Shown: positions 25,310 through 35,542 of the stretch, piece after piece
How positions within the stretch are numbered: position 1 is the first letter of the stretch
Layout: every line of letters starts with the position of its first letter
The notes under the pieces: generated by a model
Database searches by the model: none
Told to the model about the DNA's origin: nothing
The model's input: the letters and a program-made list of their open reading frames with translations, nothing else
Program-made: the position numbers and the translations under genes
Assembly: GCF_001187505.1 (NCBI RefSeq)
Contig: NZ_CP012150.1
Coordinates: 6,854,048 to 6,918,047, forward strand
Length of the DNA: 64,000 nt
Source: Mycolicibacterium goodii
GTDB lineage: Bacteria > Actinomycetota > Actinomycetes > Mycobacteriales > Mycobacteriaceae
Direction of reading: 5' to 3'

Positions 25310-28300
25310 ATGGCACTGCACCTGCATCGGGCCGAGCGCACCGATCTGCTCGCTGACGGACTCGCGGCGCTGCTGTCCGATCCCCTGCCCGACCCGTTCG
25401 CCGCGGAGTTGGTGCTGGTTCCGGCCAAGGGTGTGGAACGCTGGCTCAGCCAACGGCTGTCGAACCACCTGGGGGTGTGCGCGGCGGTGGAGTTCCGCAA
25501 CCCGCGCTCGCTCATCGCGGAGCTGACCGGCACCGCCGACGACGATCCCTGGTCCCCCGACGCCATGGTGTGGCCGCTGCTCGCGGTGATCGACGAAAGC
25601 CTCGACGAACCGTGGTGCGCAACGCTCGCGACGCATCTCGGACATTTCGAGACCGGCGAGGAGTACGAGCTGCGGCAGGGCCGCCGATACGCGGTCGCGC
25701 GGCGCCTCGCCGGTCTGTTCGCGTCCTATGCGCGGCAGCGCCCGCAGCTGCTGGTCGACTGGGCCGGCCTGCCCGACGACCTGGCCTGGCAGAAGCCGCT
25801 GTGGGAGGCGCTGTGCGAACGCATGGCCGCCGACCCGCCGCACATCCGCCACGCGAAAACCCTTGCCCGGCTGCATGAGTCGCCCAGTGATCTGCCCGAG
25901 CGGCTTTCGCTGTTCGGCCACACCCGCCTGCCGGTCACCGAGGTGGAACTGCTGACCGCGCTTTCTGCGCATCACGATCTGCACCTGTGGCTGCCGCACC
26001 CCAGTGACGAGCTGTGGCACACGCTGGCCACCCACAAGGGTCCGCTGCCCCGCCGCGCCGACACCGGCCACCGCGACGTCGGGCATCCGCTGCTGGCCAC
26101 CCTTGGCCGCGATCTGCGGGAGCTGCAGCGGCTGCTGCCCGAGCCCGACACCGACGAATTCCGGGGCAGGACCGATTATCCCGACACGCTGCTGGGCTGG
26201 CTGCAGTCCGACATCGCGGCCGACGCGGTGCGGCCGCGGGGCCGTCGGCACCGCAGCGAGGACCGCTCGATCCAGGTGCACAGCTGCCACGGCCCGTCCC
26301 GGCAGATCGATGTGCTGCGGGAGGTGCTGCTCGGCCTGCTCGCCGACGATCCCACGCTCGAACCGCGCGACATCCTCGTCATGTGCCCCGACATCGAGAC
26401 CTACGCGCCGCTCATCACGGCGGGGTTCGGTCTCGGGGACGTCGTGCACGGTGCGCACCCGGCGCACAAACTGCGGGTCCGGCTCGCCGACCGCGCGCTC
26501 GTGCAGACCAATCCCCTGCTGTCGGTCGCCGCGCAACTGCTGGCGCTGGCCGGTGGCCGGGCGACCGCGAGCGAAGTGCTCAACCTCGCCGAATCCGCGC
26601 CCGTGCGGGCACGTTTCGGGTTCACCGACGACGACCTCGACGCGATCACGGCGTGGACCCGTGAGGCCAACATCCGCTGGGGGTTCGACCAGCAGCACCG
26701 CCGCCCGTACGGTGTCGAATTCCTGCACAACACCTGGCGTTTCGGCATCGACCGGGTGCTGGCCGGGGTGGCGATGTCCGACGACTCGCATGCCTGGCTG
26801 GGTGCGACGCTGCCGCTCGACGACGTCAGCAGCAACCGCGTGGAGTTGGCGGGCCGGTTCGCGGAATTCGTCGAGCGGCTCCGCGTCACCGTCGAGCAAC
26901 TCGGCGGCACCCGTCCCCTGCACGAATGGCTCGACGCGCTCACCGCGGGCATCGACGCGCTGGCCGCAGCCGACGAGGAGTGGCCCGCCGCGCAGCTGCA
27001 ACGCGAGTTCGCCGAGATCACCGCACGCGCCGGCGACACCCGAACCGCGTTGCGGCTGGCCGATGTTCGCGCGCTGCTGGATCGCCATCTGGCCGGGCGT
27101 CCGACCCGGGCCAATTTCCGCACCGGCACGCTCACGGTGTGCACCATGGTGCCGATGCGGTCGGTGCCGCACCGCGTGGTGTGCCTCGTCGGCCTCGACG
27201 ACGGCGTGTTCCCGCGCCTGGGTGCGGTCGACGGTGACGACGCGCTCGCCCGCGACCCCATGACCGGTGAGCGCGACATTCGTTCGGAGGACCGGCAGTT
27301 GCTGCTCGACGCGATCTGTGCGGCCACGCAGACGCTCGTCATCACCTATACCGGCGCCAACGAGTACTCCGGGCAGGCCCGCCCACCCGCGGTGCCGTTG
27401 GCCGAGTTGATCGACACGCTCAAGCTCACCACCGAGGACCCCGAACTCGACGTGGTCACCCGTCATCCGTTGCAGCCCTTCGACAAACGCAACGTGATCC
27501 CCGGCGCGCTGGTGCCGGACGAGCCGTTCACGTTCGATCGGACCGCGCTGATCGCCGCGCAGGCGGGCAGCGGTGAGCGGGCCCGGCGGCCTGCGTTCTT
27601 CAGCGATCCGCTGCCACCCCCGCTGCCCGAGGACGTCGCGCTCGAAGATCTGCTGAACTTCTTCAAGGACCCGGTCAAGGGTTTCTTCCGCGCACTGGAG
27701 TACACGCTGCCGTGGGATGTGGATGGCGTGTCCGACGTGATGCCCGTCGACATCGACGCGCTGGAGGAGTGGACGGTCGGCGACCGCATGCTGTCGGACA
27801 TCCTGCGCGGCATGACCCCGGCCGATGCGCAGCAGGCCGAGTGGCGCCGCGGCACCCTGCCTCCGGGGCATCTCGGCTGGCGCCGCGCGATCAACCTGCG
27901 CGACCAGTGCGCGCTGCTCGCCACCGAGGCGCTCGCGTTCCGCGACACCGACAGCGCGGCCTACGACGTCGACGTCGACCTCGGCAACGGGCGGCGCCTC
28001 ACCGGCACGGTGTCCCCGGTGTTCGGGGACCGGTTGGTATCGGTGACCTACTCCAAGCTCGGCGGCAAGCATCTGCTGCAGTCGTGGATCCCGTTGTTGG
28101 CGTTGGCCGCCGGGTACCCCGACCGCGACTGGCTCGCCGTCTGCATCGGCCGCCCGCCACGCGGCACTACCCCGCGCATCGAGGGTCTGGGCAGCCCAGC
28201 GGATCCCGTGGACCTGCTGGCCGACCTGGTGGCGATCTACGACGCGGGCCGTCGCGAACCGCTGCCGCTGCCGGTGAAGACGTCGTTCGCGTGGGCGTCG

Positions 28301-28540
28301 GCGCGGCACACCGGTGACGACCCGGAGCAGGCCGCGGGGTTCCGCTGGCGCAGCGGCCGGTATCCGGGTGAGGACGCCGAACCCGCACACGTGCGGGCCT
28401 GGGGCCGCGATGCGTGGTTGCGCGACCTCATGCAGCCGCTGCGCCCCGGTGAGGAGTTCGAGGGCGAAACCCACCGCCTCGGCGCGTACTCGTCGCGGCT
28501 GTGGCTTCCGCTGCTGCGGGCCGAAAGGCCGGTCCGATGA
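25310..28540 (+). CDS. recC: Exodeoxyribonuclease V subunit RecC
   Basis: A 1076-residue RecC subunit. The N terminus MALHLHRAERTDLLADGL and VPAKGVERWLSQRLSNHLG are typical; IQVHSCHGPSRQIDVLREVL and VCTMVPMRSVPHRVVCLVGL are family blocks resembling inactivated helicase motifs. RecC binds the 3' strand and recognises Chi-like sites. ATG 25310 is preferred to GTG 25304. Its stop overlaps recB by 4 bp. In mycobacteria RecBCD is known to act mainly in single-strand annealing rather than RecA-dependent recombination, which uses AdnAB. Confidence 0.95.
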   Translation: MALHLHRAERTDLLADGLAALLSDPLPDPFAAELVLVPAKGVERWLSQRLSNHLGVCAAVEFRNPRSLIAELTGTADDDPWSPDAMVWPLLAVIDESLDEPWCATLATHLGHFETGEEYELRQGRRYAVARRLAGLFASYARQRPQLLVDWAGLPDDLAWQKPLWEALCERMAADPPHIRHAKTLARLHESPSDLPERLSLFGHTRLPVTEVELLTALSAHHDLHLWLPHPSDELWHTLATHKGPLPRRADTGHRDVGHPLLATLGRDLRELQRLLPEPDTDEFRGRTDYPDTLLGWLQSDIAADAVRPRGRRHRSEDRSIQVHSCHGPSRQIDVLREVLLGLLADDPTLEPRDILVMCPDIETYAPLITAGFGLGDVVHGAHPAHKLRVRLADRALVQTNPLLSVAAQLLALAGGRATASEVLNLAESAPVRARFGFTDDDLDAITAWTREANIRWGFDQQHRRPYGVEFLHNTWRFGIDRVLAGVAMSDDSHAWLGATLPLDDVSSNRVELAGRFAEFVERLRVTVEQLGGTRPLHEWLDALTAGIDALAAADEEWPAAQLQREFAEITARAGDTRTALRLADVRALLDRHLAGRPTRANFRTGTLTVCTMVPMRSVPHRVVCLVGLDDGVFPRLGAVDGDDALARDPMTGERDIRSEDRQLLLDAICAATQTLVITYTGANEYSGQARPPAVPLAELIDTLKLTTEDPELDVVTRHPLQPFDKRNVIPGALVPDEPFTFDRTALIAAQAGSGERARRPAFFSDPLPPPLPEDVALEDLLNFFKDPVKGFFRALEYTLPWDVDGVSDVMPVDIDALEEWTVGDRMLSDILRGMTPADAQQAEWRRGTLPPGHLGWRRAINLRDQCALLATEALAFRDTDSAAYDVDVDLGNGRRLTGTVSPVFGDRLVSVTYSKLGGKHLLQSWIPLLALAAGYPDRDWLAVCIGRPPRGTTPRIEGLGSPADPVDLLADLVAIYDAGRREPLPLPVKTSFAWASARHTGDDPEQAAGFRWRSGRYPGEDAEPAHVRAWGRDAWLRDLMQPLRPGEEFEGETHRLGAYSSRLWLPLLRAERPVR

Positions 28541-31500
28541 AGGTTTTCGATCTGCTCGGCCCGCTGCCCGCGCCGAACACCACCACGGTGCTGGAGGCCA
28601 GCGCGGGCACCGGCAAGACGTTCGCGCTGGCCGGTCTGGTCACCCGGTTCGTCGCCGAGGGTGTCGCGACGCTCGACCAGATGCTGCTCATCACGTTCGG
28701 CCGCGCCGCCAGCCAGGAGTTGCGGGAACGGGTGCGCGCCCAGATCGTCTCGGCGCTCGCGGCGTTGGATGAGCCGGCCCGGGCCTGCAACGATCTGGAG
28801 GAGTACCTGGTCGCCGCCGATCAGCAGGCGCGGCGCAGGCGCCTGCGCGACGCGTTGGCCGGGTTCGACGCCGCCACGATCGCGACCACGCACCAGTTCT
28901 GCCAGATCGTGCTGAAATCGCTTGGCGTGGCCGGGGACAGCGATGCGGGTGTGACGCTGGTGGAAAGTCTTGACGACCTGGTCTGCGAGATCGTCGACGA
29001 TCTGTATCTCGCGCACTTCGGGCCGCAGAAGGACGATCCCGAGCTCAGCTATCCCGACGCCCTCAAGCTCGCCCGCGTCGTCGTCGGCAACCCGGCGACC
29101 GAACTGCGTCCCCGCGACCCGGACCCCGATTCCCCTGCCGCGGTGCGGCTGAAGTTCGCCCGGGATGTGCTCGCCGAGTTGGAGATCCGCAAGCGCCGCC
29201 GCGGCGTGCTCGGTTACGACGACCTGCTGACCCGGTTGGCCGATGCGCTCGAACCCGAGGATTCCCCCGCGCGGGTGCGGATGCAGCAGCGCTGGCCGAT
29301 CGTGATGGTCGACGAGTTCCAGGACACCGATCCGGTGCAGTGGCAGGTGATCGAGCGCGCGTTCTCCGGGCGCTCGACGCTGGTGCTCATCGGCGACCCC
29401 AAGCAGGCCATCTATGCGTTCCGCGGCGGGGACATCGCGACGTATCTGCGGGCCGCCGCGACGGCGGGCGACAAACAGACGCTGGGCACCAACTGGCGCA
29501 GCGACCGCGCCCTGGTCGACCGGTTGCAGGCCGTGCTGCGCGGCGCCGAACTCGGCGGACCCGACATCGTGGTGCACGACGTGCAGGCGCACCACCAGGG
29601 CCACCGCCTGGCCGGCGCACCACGCAACGACCCGTTCCGGCTGCGGGTGGTCTCACGAAAGCCCGGCAACAGCAGGGTGATTCCGGTCGATCAGCTGCGC
29701 CGCCACATCGGCCGGGATCTCGCCGCCGACATCGGGGCGCTGCTGAACAGCGGTGCGACGTGGTGTGACGAGCCCGTGCAGGCGAAAGACATCGCGGTCA
29801 TCACCGAGACCCACAAGGATGCCAGGGCGTGCCACGCGGCGCTGCTCGCGGCGGGTATCCCCGCGGTGTACACCGGGGATTCCGACGTGTTCAACTCCGA
29901 GGCCGCCGAGGACTGGCTGTACCTGCTGGAGGCATTCGATCAGCCGCACCGGCCCGGCCTGGTTCGCGCAGCGGCGGCCACCATGTTCTTCGGTGAGACC
30001 GCCGAAAGCCTTGCCGCGGGCGGTGATGCGCTCACCGACCGGGTCGCCGAGACGTTGCGGGAATGGGCCGGGCATGCCCGTGAGCGCGGTGTCGCCGCGA
30101 TCTTCGAGGCCGCCCAGCTCGCGGGCATGGGCAGGCGTGTGCTGTCGTGGCAGGGCGGCGAGCGCCTGATGACCGATCTGGCCCACATGACCCAACTGCT
30201 GCAGGACACCGCGCACCGCGAGGGCTTCGGGCTCGCCGGGTTGCGGGACTGGCTGCGCACCCAGCGCTCCGAGAAGGGTGGCGAGTCCGAGCGCAACCGA
30301 CGCCTCGACAGCGACGCGGCGGCCGTGCAGATCATGACCGTCTGGGTGAGCAAGGGCCTGCAGTTCCCCATCGTCTATCTGCCGTTCGCCTTCAATCGTT
30401 ATGTCCCCGAACCGGATCTGGTGTTGTTCCACGACAACGGCCGGCGCTGTCTGCACGTCGGCGGATCCGATCCGGCGGTCGCCCGCGCCGGGCGCGCCGA
30501 GGCCGCCGGTGACGACAGCCGCCTCACGTATGTCGCGCTGACCCGCGCCCAGTCACAGGTGGTCGCCTGGTGGGCGCCGTCGTACGACGAACCCAACGGC
30601 GGGCTGTCGCGGTTGCTGCGGGGCCGGGCCCCCGGGGAATCGACCGTGCCGGACAGGTGTTCGCCGCCGAAGATCACCGATGAGGATGCGCTGGAACGGC
30701 TTCGTGCGTGGGAGGCAGCGGGCGGGCCGGTGATCGAGGAATCAGTGATCGGGGCGGTCAGCCCGGTGCCACCCGAGCCCACGCCCGACGACCTGGCGGC
30801 ACGCAAGTTCTTCCGCGCGATCGACATGGCGTGGAAACGCACATCGTATTCGGGATTGCTGCGCGCGGCCGAGACCGCGGGTGTGGGGGTGTCGAGCGAA
30901 CCTGAGATCACCGAACGCGACGACGAGTCCGACGACATTCCCGTCGTCGCACCGGCCGAGGGTGCCGACGTGCCCTCACCCATGGCGCAGATGCCCACCG
31001 GCGCCGGGTTCGGATCGCTGGTGCACGCGGTACTGGAGACCGCCGATCCGTTCGCGGCGGATCTCACCGCCGAACTCGCGACGCACATCGAGGCCCATGC
31101 CCGGCGCTGGCCGGTGGAGGTCGAGACGTCCGAGCTTGCCGCGGCGCTCGTGCCCATGCACGACACCCCGCTGGGGCCGCTGCTGCCCGGTGTGACGCTG
31201 CGCCAGATCGGTCTGCGGGACCGGTTGTGCGAGCTGGATTTCGAGTTCCCGATGGCGGGCGGCGACCTGCGCGGTGGACGGTTCGCGCGGCTGTCGGACG
31301 TCGGTGAGCTGCTGCGCGGATACCTACCCGCCGACGACCCGCTGGCGGTGTACGCCGACCGGTTGGCGACGGGAATCCTTGGCGCGCAGCCGCTGCGCGG
31401 ATATCTGTCCGGCTCGGTGGACGCCGTACTGCGGATCGACTCGAAGTTCGTCATCGTCGACTACAAGACCAACTGGCTCGGCTCCGGCGACGGCGTCCTG

Positions 31501-31788
31501 ACCGCGGCGGACTACGGCCGCAGCCGCATGGTCGAGGCGATGCTGCATTCCGACTATCCGCTGCAGGCTCTGCTGTATGCCGTTGTGCTGCACCGCTACC
31601 TGTGCTGGCGGCTACCCGGCTACGACCCGGCGACGCATTTGGGGGGCGTGTTGTATCTGTTCGTGCGTGGCATGTGCGGGCCGCAAACCCCGGTTGTCGA
31701 CGGGCATCCGGCCGGGGTGTTCACGTGGCAGCCGCCCGCCGATCTGGTGGTCGCCTTGTCGAAGCTGTTGGATGCGGGGACGCCGTGA
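28537..31788 (+). CDS. recB: Exodeoxyribonuclease V subunit RecB (helicase-nuclease)
   Basis: A 1083-residue RecB. Walker A is EASAGTGKTFALAGL near residue 20-34; Walker B is VMVDEFQDTDPVQW near 255; LIGDPKQAIYAFRGGDI is helicase motif III and LTYVALTRAQSQVVAWW motif VI. The C-terminal nuclease domain has GSVDAVLRIDSKFVIVDYKT, with the catalytic Asp-Asp-x-Lys. ATG 28537 lies in ATGA shared with the recC stop, and the gene's own stop overlaps the GTG of recD. Confidence 0.95.
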   Translation: MKVFDLLGPLPAPNTTTVLEASAGTGKTFALAGLVTRFVAEGVATLDQMLLITFGRAASQELRERVRAQIVSALAALDEPARACNDLEEYLVAADQQARRRRLRDALAGFDAATIATTHQFCQIVLKSLGVAGDSDAGVTLVESLDDLVCEIVDDLYLAHFGPQKDDPELSYPDALKLARVVVGNPATELRPRDPDPDSPAAVRLKFARDVLAELEIRKRRRGVLGYDDLLTRLADALEPEDSPARVRMQQRWPIVMVDEFQDTDPVQWQVIERAFSGRSTLVLIGDPKQAIYAFRGGDIATYLRAAATAGDKQTLGTNWRSDRALVDRLQAVLRGAELGGPDIVVHDVQAHHQGHRLAGAPRNDPFRLRVVSRKPGNSRVIPVDQLRRHIGRDLAADIGALLNSGATWCDEPVQAKDIAVITETHKDARACHAALLAAGIPAVYTGDSDVFNSEAAEDWLYLLEAFDQPHRPGLVRAAAATMFFGETAESLAAGGDALTDRVAETLREWAGHARERGVAAIFEAAQLAGMGRRVLSWQGGERLMTDLAHMTQLLQDTAHREGFGLAGLRDWLRTQRSEKGGESERNRRLDSDAAAVQIMTVWVSKGLQFPIVYLPFAFNRYVPEPDLVLFHDNGRRCLHVGGSDPAVARAGRAEAAGDDSRLTYVALTRAQSQVVAWWAPSYDEPNGGLSRLLRGRAPGESTVPDRCSPPKITDEDALERLRAWEAAGGPVIEESVIGAVSPVPPEPTPDDLAARKFFRAIDMAWKRTSYSGLLRAAETAGVGVSSEPEITERDDESDDIPVVAPAEGADVPSPMAQMPTGAGFGSLVHAVLETADPFAADLTAELATHIEAHARRWPVEVETSELAAALVPMHDTPLGPLLPGVTLRQIGLRDRLCELDFEFPMAGGDLRGGRFARLSDVGELLRGYLPADDPLAVYADRLATGILGAQPLRGYLSGSVDAVLRIDSKFVIVDYKTNWLGSGDGVLTAADYGRSRMVEAMLHSDYPLQALLYAVVLHRYLCWRLPGYDPATHLGGVLYLFVRGMCGPQTPVVDGHPAGVFTWQPPADLVVALSKLLDAGTP

Positions 31789-33449
31789 GCCTGCTGGACG
31801 CTTTCGCCGAGATCCTCGAGCCCGCGGATGTGCACGTGGCGCAACGGCTGACCGCGCTCGCGGGCGAGCCGGATGCCTCGGTCGAGCTGGCGGTCGCACT
31901 CGCGGTCCGCGCACTGCGCGGTGGTTCGGTGTGTGTGGATCTGCGGGCGGTGGCCGGGCAGGTCGAGATCCCCGAGTTGCCGTGGCCCGATCCCGATGCG
32001 TGGCTCGCGGCGTTGGCGGCCAGTCCGCTGCTGGGTGAGCCTCCGGTCCTGCGGCTGTTCGGTGATCTGCTGTATCTGGACCGCTACTGGCTCGAAGAGC
32101 AGCAGGTGTGCGATGACGTGCTGGCGCTGGTGTCGGTGCGGCCCGAGGGTACGGTGCCGGATGTGTCGAGGTTGTTCGGCCTGGGCTTCGAGGAGCAGCG
32201 GGCGGCGGCGAAGGTTGCGCTGTCGCAAGGGCTCACGGTGTTGACGGGTGGGCCGGGCACGGGCAAGACGACGACGGTGGCGCGGTTGTTGGCGCTGCTG
32301 GCCGAGCAGGCCGCGCTTGCCGGGAAGCCGTCGCCGCGGATCGCGTTGGCCGCGCCGACCGGTAAGGCGGCCGCACGGTTGCAGGAGGCCGTGCAGTTGG
32401 AGATCGATCAGCTCGAGCTCGTCGACCGCAGGCGACTGACCGGGCTGCAGGCCACCACGCTGCACCGTCTGCTCGGGCCGCGGCCCGATACGTCGTCGCG
32501 GTTCCGGCACCACCGCGCCAACCGGCTGCCTCATGACGTGATCGTGGTCGACGAGACGTCGATGGTGTCGTTGACGATGATGGCGCGGTTGTTGGAGGCG
32601 GTGCGCCCGCAGACCCGTCTGGTGCTGGTCGGCGATCCGGATCAGTTGGCGTCGGTGGAGGCCGGGGCGGTGCTGGCGGATCTGGTCGAGGGGTTGGGCT
32701 CGCGCGGGGTCGCGGAGTTGCGGACGTCGCACCGGTTCGGCGAGTCGATCGGTGCGCTCGCCTCGGCGATCCGCGCCGGTGATGCCGATGCCGCGGTGGA
32801 GGTGCTCGCCGCGGCCGGCGAGCACATCGAATGGGTCCGCGAAGATCCGGTCGAGCAGTTGCGGGAGGTGTTGGTGCCGCATGCGATGCGGTTGCGGCAG
32901 GCCGCGATTCTCGGCGACAAACGCGCGGCGCTGGCCACGCTCGACGAACACAGGTTGTTGTGCGCGCACCGGCGGGGGCCCTCCGGCGTCGACCGGTGGA
33001 ACCGTCAGGTGCAGCGCTGGCTCAGTGAAGAGACCGGCGAGCCGTTGTGGGGGTCCTGGTACGTCGGGCGCCCGATCCTAGTGACCGCCAACGACTATGG
33101 GCTCAAGCTGTACAACGGGGACACCGGCGTCGTCGTCGCGACACCGGATGGGATGCGGGCAGTGATCGGCGATTCGGGGACGTTCGCGACCGGTCGCCTC
33201 ACCGATGTGGAGACCATGCACGCCATGACGATTCACAAGTCGCAGGGCAGCCAGGCCGACGAGGTGACGGTGCTGCTGCCGTCGGAGGATTCGCGGTTGT
33301 TGACTCGGGAGTTGTTCTACACCGCGGTCACCCGCGCCAAGACGCGCGTGCGCGTCGTCGGCGCGGAGGCGGAGGTGCGCGCCGCGATAGACCGGCAGGC
33401 GGTGCGCGCTACCGGACTACGTAGGCGGCTGGCGCCTGCGGGTGCTTAG
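31785..33449 (+). CDS. recD: Exodeoxyribonuclease V subunit RecD
   Basis: A 554-residue superfamily 1B 5'-3' helicase. Walker A is TGGPGTGKTTTVARLLALL near residue 160; Walker B is VIVVDETSMVSLTMMARLL; LVLVGDPDQLASVEAG is motif III and TIHKSQGSQADEV motif V. GTG 31785 overlaps the recB stop. The three subunits are therefore translationally coupled in the order recC-recB-recD. The stop overlaps that of a convergent small membrane protein. Confidence 0.95.
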   Translation: MSLLDAFAEILEPADVHVAQRLTALAGEPDASVELAVALAVRALRGGSVCVDLRAVAGQVEIPELPWPDPDAWLAALAASPLLGEPPVLRLFGDLLYLDRYWLEEQQVCDDVLALVSVRPEGTVPDVSRLFGLGFEEQRAAAKVALSQGLTVLTGGPGTGKTTTVARLLALLAEQAALAGKPSPRIALAAPTGKAAARLQEAVQLEIDQLELVDRRRLTGLQATTLHRLLGPRPDTSSRFRHHRANRLPHDVIVVDETSMVSLTMMARLLEAVRPQTRLVLVGDPDQLASVEAGAVLADLVEGLGSRGVAELRTSHRFGESIGALASAIRAGDADAAVEVLAAAGEHIEWVREDPVEQLREVLVPHAMRLRQAAILGDKRAALATLDEHRLLCAHRRGPSGVDRWNRQVQRWLSEETGEPLWGSWYVGRPILVTANDYGLKLYNGDTGVVVATPDGMRAVIGDSGTFATGRLTDVETMHAMTIHKSQGSQADEVTVLLPSEDSRLLTRELFYTAVTRAKTRVRVVGAEAEVRAAIDRQAVRATGLRRRLAPAGA

Positions 33450-33595
33450 ACGGCCCGTCCGGCGAAGAACGCTCCCGAGATCAGCCCGATCGCGATGGCC
33501 AAGGTGGGCACGCCCATCGCAACGGCCACGACCACACCAGCAACCGCACCGATGCCGAGCAACAGCATCAGCACGCCGACAAATGCACCAACCAT
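33446..33595 (-). CDS. Small Gly/Val-rich membrane protein
   Basis: A 49-residue protein starting at ATG 33595 with AAAGG about 10 bases upstream. Almost the whole chain is hydrophobic: helix 1 VGAFVGVLMLLLGIGAVAG and helix 2 TLAIAIGLISGAFFAG, joined by VVVAVAMGVP, ending in RAV. A longer frame upstream lacks coding character. TACAGT at 33623-33628 (minus strand) could be its -10. The stop overlaps the recD stop. Function unknown; small hydrophobic proteins of this kind may be stress-related. Confidence 0.55.
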   Translation of the reverse strand: MVGAFVGVLMLLLGIGAVAGVVVAVAMGVPTLAIAIGLISGAFFAGRAV

Positions 33596-34139
33596 TGGCT
33601 CGCCCTTTCTATGACTGCGCTCACACTGTACCGCCAGGGTGTGCTGAATCACAGCCACTTCGGGCGACGTTTTGGTTAACACGACGGCGGCAAAATGTAT
33701 AGCTCGGCTTAATGAATGCATCCACCTGCCGATTCGCGGGCCATTTTGTCAGTCCCTCGAATCTGCTGGTTGAAGCGAAATGATCAGTAACAAAGCCAGT
33801 CGCCGAAAACGGTGTGTCTTGATCGATCAACCGCCGTTGTCGCATCCGCTACTTGTGTTATCCGTCGACCGGCACGGCGCCGCACCGGCCGACAGCGAGG
33901 CCGTCCTTGAGATTGCCGCCCACGCCGTCTTCGCCCGACACCGCAGCCATGCTGGCAAAGTCGCGTTCGGGCTCTCTCCCTCACGTAGTCCGTTACCGCG
34001 CCCTGTCACCGAGTTCGACCCTATGGTCGTGCTTCTGGCCGCAACCCACCCAAACCACAGCCCCCACGTCAATCTCGAAGACAGGGCCCCGATCAGATAT
34101 ATACCGGCCCTAGCCCGGCACCCCGGACCGCTCATCCGC
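33596..34139. other. 544-bp stretch without a convincing gene
   Basis: Between the small membrane protein and the L,D-transpeptidase. Frames on both strands are open in places but show no family resemblance, no ribosome site and weak codon bias. It includes AT-richer DNA at 33660-33790, with the probable promoter of the small gene at its left edge. No repeat or RNA structure stood out. Confidence 0.5.
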
Positions 34140-35399
34140 TCAGTGAAGCGCGCTGCCCTTACGCCACTGCTCCCACGGGATGGTCCAGTCGCCGTTGTTC
34201 TCGGGCTTCAGCGGCTCACCGCCGGTGTTGCGGACCTCGACGATGTCGCCGGGGCGCGAGAAGTTGTAGAACCACTGCGCGTTCTCGCCGCTGAGGTTGA
34301 GGCAGCCGTGGCTGACGTTGGTGTTGCCCTGCGCCCAGATCGTGTCGTTGAGCTGGTGCAGATAGATGCCGTCGACACTGATGCGCGTCGCGTACGGGAT
34401 CGTGGTGCGGTAGCCGAGCCGCGAACCGACCGGCAGGCCGTACGACGACGAGTCCATGACGACCGGGTTGGCCTTGTCCATCACGGTGTAGACCCCACGC
34501 GGCGTCCAGAAGCTGAACGTCACGCCGTTGACCGTTTCGGTGCCGCCCATGCCCATCGACGTCGGCATGGTCCGCACGAGCTTGCCGTTCTCGTAGACGC
34601 TGACCTGTTTGGTGGTGTCGTCGGCGATCGAGACGTGCGAGTCGCCGATCACGAACGTCACCTTCTCGTCCTGCGCGCCGTACAGGTCATCACCGAGACG
34701 GGCGCCGTAGATGCCGGCGTCGACGATGACCTTGGTGCCCGGCGCGTAGTACTTCTGCGGACGCCAGTGCGCGGTCTGGTCGTCGATCCAGTTCCACGAG
34801 CCGACGGTCTTGGGTTCGGTGGTCACCTTCATGCGGCGTTCGGCGCTGGCCTTGTCGGTGATGGTCTGGTCGAAGCGCGCGACGATCACCATCCCGACGC
34901 CGTAGGTTTCGCCGTCCTTCAACGGAGCACCCGACGTGCCGTTGAGATAGACGTTGGCCTGATAGGTCGGCGTCACCGTGGTGAAGGTCGAGCTCGCGCG
35001 GGTCGGCATGCCGCCGGGACCGCGGGCGACGACACTCATCGTGTAGGTGCGGCCGTAGCCGAGCGCGGTGGCCGGCTTCCACACCTTGCCGTCCGGGCTG
35101 AGCGCGCCCGGGATCTCCTTGCCCGCATCGTTGAGCATGCGGACGCTCGTGACGGTTCCGGTCACCGCGGTCACCGAGACCGGGGCCAGCGGCTCGACAT
35201 CGTCGGCCTGATCCTTCGGAGCGATCTGCAACTTGGCCGGCTCGGTGGGCGAGGGCTGCGGGACACCCTGCGGCGCGGCGGCCATCGTCTGGCAGTGCTC
35301 GTGCACGCAGTCCGGCAGAGCCGTGACGACGACACCACCCAACACCGCCAGCACGGCAAGTACGGCCGCGAGGCAGGCACGACGAGCAGACGACAACAT
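34140..35399 (-). CDS. L,D-transpeptidase (YkuD domain)
   Basis: A 419-residue exported L,D-transpeptidase making 3-3 peptidoglycan crosslinks. An N-terminal membrane/signal segment (CLAAVLAVLAVLGGVVVTAL) is followed by immunoglobulin-like domains (about 70-250) and the YkuD domain (about 255-385), with His348 in IYLHQ and the active site SHGCLNLS holding Cys366. The Cys at about 31 does not form a good lipobox. The start is ATG 35399 (or GTG one codon up). One of several mycobacterial Ldt paralogues; in M. smegmatis the copy near recBCD has been called LdtF, which I recall but cannot confirm here. Confidence 0.92.
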   Translation of the reverse strand: MLSSARRACLAAVLAVLAVLGGVVVTALPDCVHEHCQTMAAAPQGVPQPSPTEPAKLQIAPKDQADDVEPLAPVSVTAVTGTVTSVRMLNDAGKEIPGALSPDGKVWKPATALGYGRTYTMSVVARGPGGMPTRASSTFTTVTPTYQANVYLNGTSGAPLKDGETYGVGMVIVARFDQTITDKASAERRMKVTTEPKTVGSWNWIDDQTAHWRPQKYYAPGTKVIVDAGIYGARLGDDLYGAQDEKVTFVIGDSHVSIADDTTKQVSVYENGKLVRTMPTSMGMGGTETVNGVTFSFWTPRGVYTVMDKANPVVMDSSSYGLPVGSRLGYRTTIPYATRISVDGIYLHQLNDTIWAQGNTNVSHGCLNLSGENAQWFYNFSRPGDIVEVRNTGGEPLKPENNGDWTIPWEQWRKGSALH

Positions 35400-35542
35400 C
35401 ACTCCAATGTGGTTCGGCGAACGCCAGTTTGGTGGGGTGTTGACCGGGAACCGATCAGTGGCTCAATCGTAGCCGTACGCTCGCAACTTCGCCGCGAGGG
35501 CTAGGTGGTGTGGGCGAGTCTTGACCGTGCCGTTGCGATCCG

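Noticed and set aside
25295..28474. Open frame of 1059 codons on the minus strand
   Set aside because: Antisense shadow of recC; composition is His/Arg/Gly-rich with no motif, while the plus strand encodes a recognisable RecC.
33827..34135. 102-codon minus-strand frame just after the L,D-transpeptidase stop
   Set aside because: No ribosome site, no homology, and mixed composition; kept as part of the gene-free stretch.
33780..35504. 574-codon plus-strand open frame over the L,D-transpeptidase
   Set aside because: Its sequence is low-complexity and antisense to the YkuD domain; no ribosome site at 33780.
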